NCBI GenBank assembly: GCA_005884855.1
Contig: VAZS01000198.1
Location: 1-5,261, forward strand
DNA: 5,261 nucleotides
Direction of reading: 5' to 3'
Source of the DNA: Alphaproteobacteria bacterium
GTDB lineage: Bacteria > Pseudomonadota > Alphaproteobacteria > Rhizobiales > Xanthobacteraceae
Shown here: in pieces, positions 4,955 through 5,261 of the stretch
Numbering within the stretch: the stretch's first letter is position 1
How the letters are laid out: every line of letters starts with the position of its first letter
Position numbers and translations under genes: made by a program
Notes under the pieces: generated by a model
Databases searched by the model: none
What the model was told of the DNA's origin: nothing
The model's input: the letters and a program-made list of their open reading frames with translations, nothing else

Positions 4955-5261
4955 GCGCAAAAACCCAGGCTCAGCGCGGAGCCATGGGCAGCTCAAACGT
5001 GCTCGGCATTTATGTGGATTAGTGAGCGCGACGGCAGCACGGCCGGAAATCAGTAGCTCGGCAATTCTGCGGCCAGCAGAGGCACGGCGACAACCGATCA
5101 ATTGCAGTTATCAACAGCAGAGACGTCATAGAATTGCGCGGTTCCGTCATCCGCGACCGTGTTTCAGGCTAGGCAAGCTCAAGCTCGTTGCGGCACACTA
5201 AGGCGTCAGCAAACAAGATCCTCAGCGCAAGCCGGCCAATGGCAATCCCATTGCGAGCTGC
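4955..5261. other. Right-end region with no clear gene
   Basis: About 300 bases in which no reading frame on either strand has a convincing start, ribosome binding site or protein-like composition. On the minus strand GGCTC/GAGCC arms (4969-4984 region) precede a run of five T just upstream of the 45-aa gene; the stem is only 5 bp and separated from the T run, so it is not called a terminator. A CAATGG/CCATTG inverted repeat lies near 5238-5254. The promoter of the 45-aa gene should be here but could not be located. Confidence 0.4.
5169..5261 (-). CDS. Doubtful partial reading frame entering from the right edge
   Basis: A minus-strand frame open from the window edge runs 30 codons to a TAG at 5169-5171. 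The visible end includes NGIAIGRLALRILFADALVC and finishes RNELELA. Composition is compatible with a C-terminal helix, and about 63% of third positions are G or C. A stretch this short is often open by chance, and no domain is recognisable. If real, it is the 3' end of a gene whose body lies beyond the window. Confidence 0.18.
   Translation of the reverse strand, partial: AARNGIAIGRLALRILFADALVCRNELELA

Noticed and set aside
4941..5201. Plus-strand 86-aa and minus-strand 61-aa frames at the right end
   Set aside because: Both are Arg/Cys-rich with no domain or ribosome binding site. The plus frame begins inside the ribosome binding region of the 45-aa gene, and the minus frame overlaps that gene's start.

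Overview
The window looks like an alphaproteobacterial chromosome segment of the Bradyrhizobium / Rhodopseudomonas type. This rests on moderately high GC, the style of the proteins, and membership of two of them in hypothetical-protein families that I associate from memory with Bradyrhizobium and relatives. No rRNA, tRNA, CRISPR array, insertion sequence or integrase is visible. The only gene with a familiar biochemical role is cut by the left edge; everything else is hypothetical envelope proteins, very small ORFs and rather long intergenic stretches.

Left part (1-1458): the first 326 codons of a minus-strand gene for a secreted carbohydrate ABC-transporter binding protein (family 1). It has a clear Shine-Dalgarno sequence and a structured leader (a 9-bp perfect stem with a 3-nt loop). 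About 160-180 bp upstream of its start lies a 26-bp near-palindrome with perfect 7-bp arms, resembling operators of ROK-family sugar repressors. A second perfect inverted repeat (8-bp arms) sits just behind it. This is the best regulatory signal in the window.

Middle (1459-3589): two divergent genes of similar size (294 and 281 aa), separated by 400 bp. Both encode bitopic membrane proteins with about 75 cytoplasmic residues, one transmembrane helix at nearly the same position, and about 185 extracytoplasmic residues rich in Pro/Ala. The plus-strand member carries coiled coils, including a 14-residue tandem repeat. Neither has a known function.

Right part (3590-5261): a 383-bp non-coding stretch, then a small secreted protein with a GLG1-like cysteine-rich repeat and a Tyr/Arg/Asp/Pro-rich tail. 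After it come two very small probable membrane-protein genes in convergent orientation: 37 aa on the plus strand, whose end lies in a strong RNA hairpin, and 45 aa on the minus strand, with an excellent ribosome binding site. The last 320 bases hold only a doubtful partial reading frame at the right edge.

No operon-level system is evident. Apart from the transporter gene, the theme is cell-envelope or secreted proteins of unknown role. The most useful leads are the operator-like palindrome, the matched divergent membrane proteins and the two unlisted small membrane proteins.
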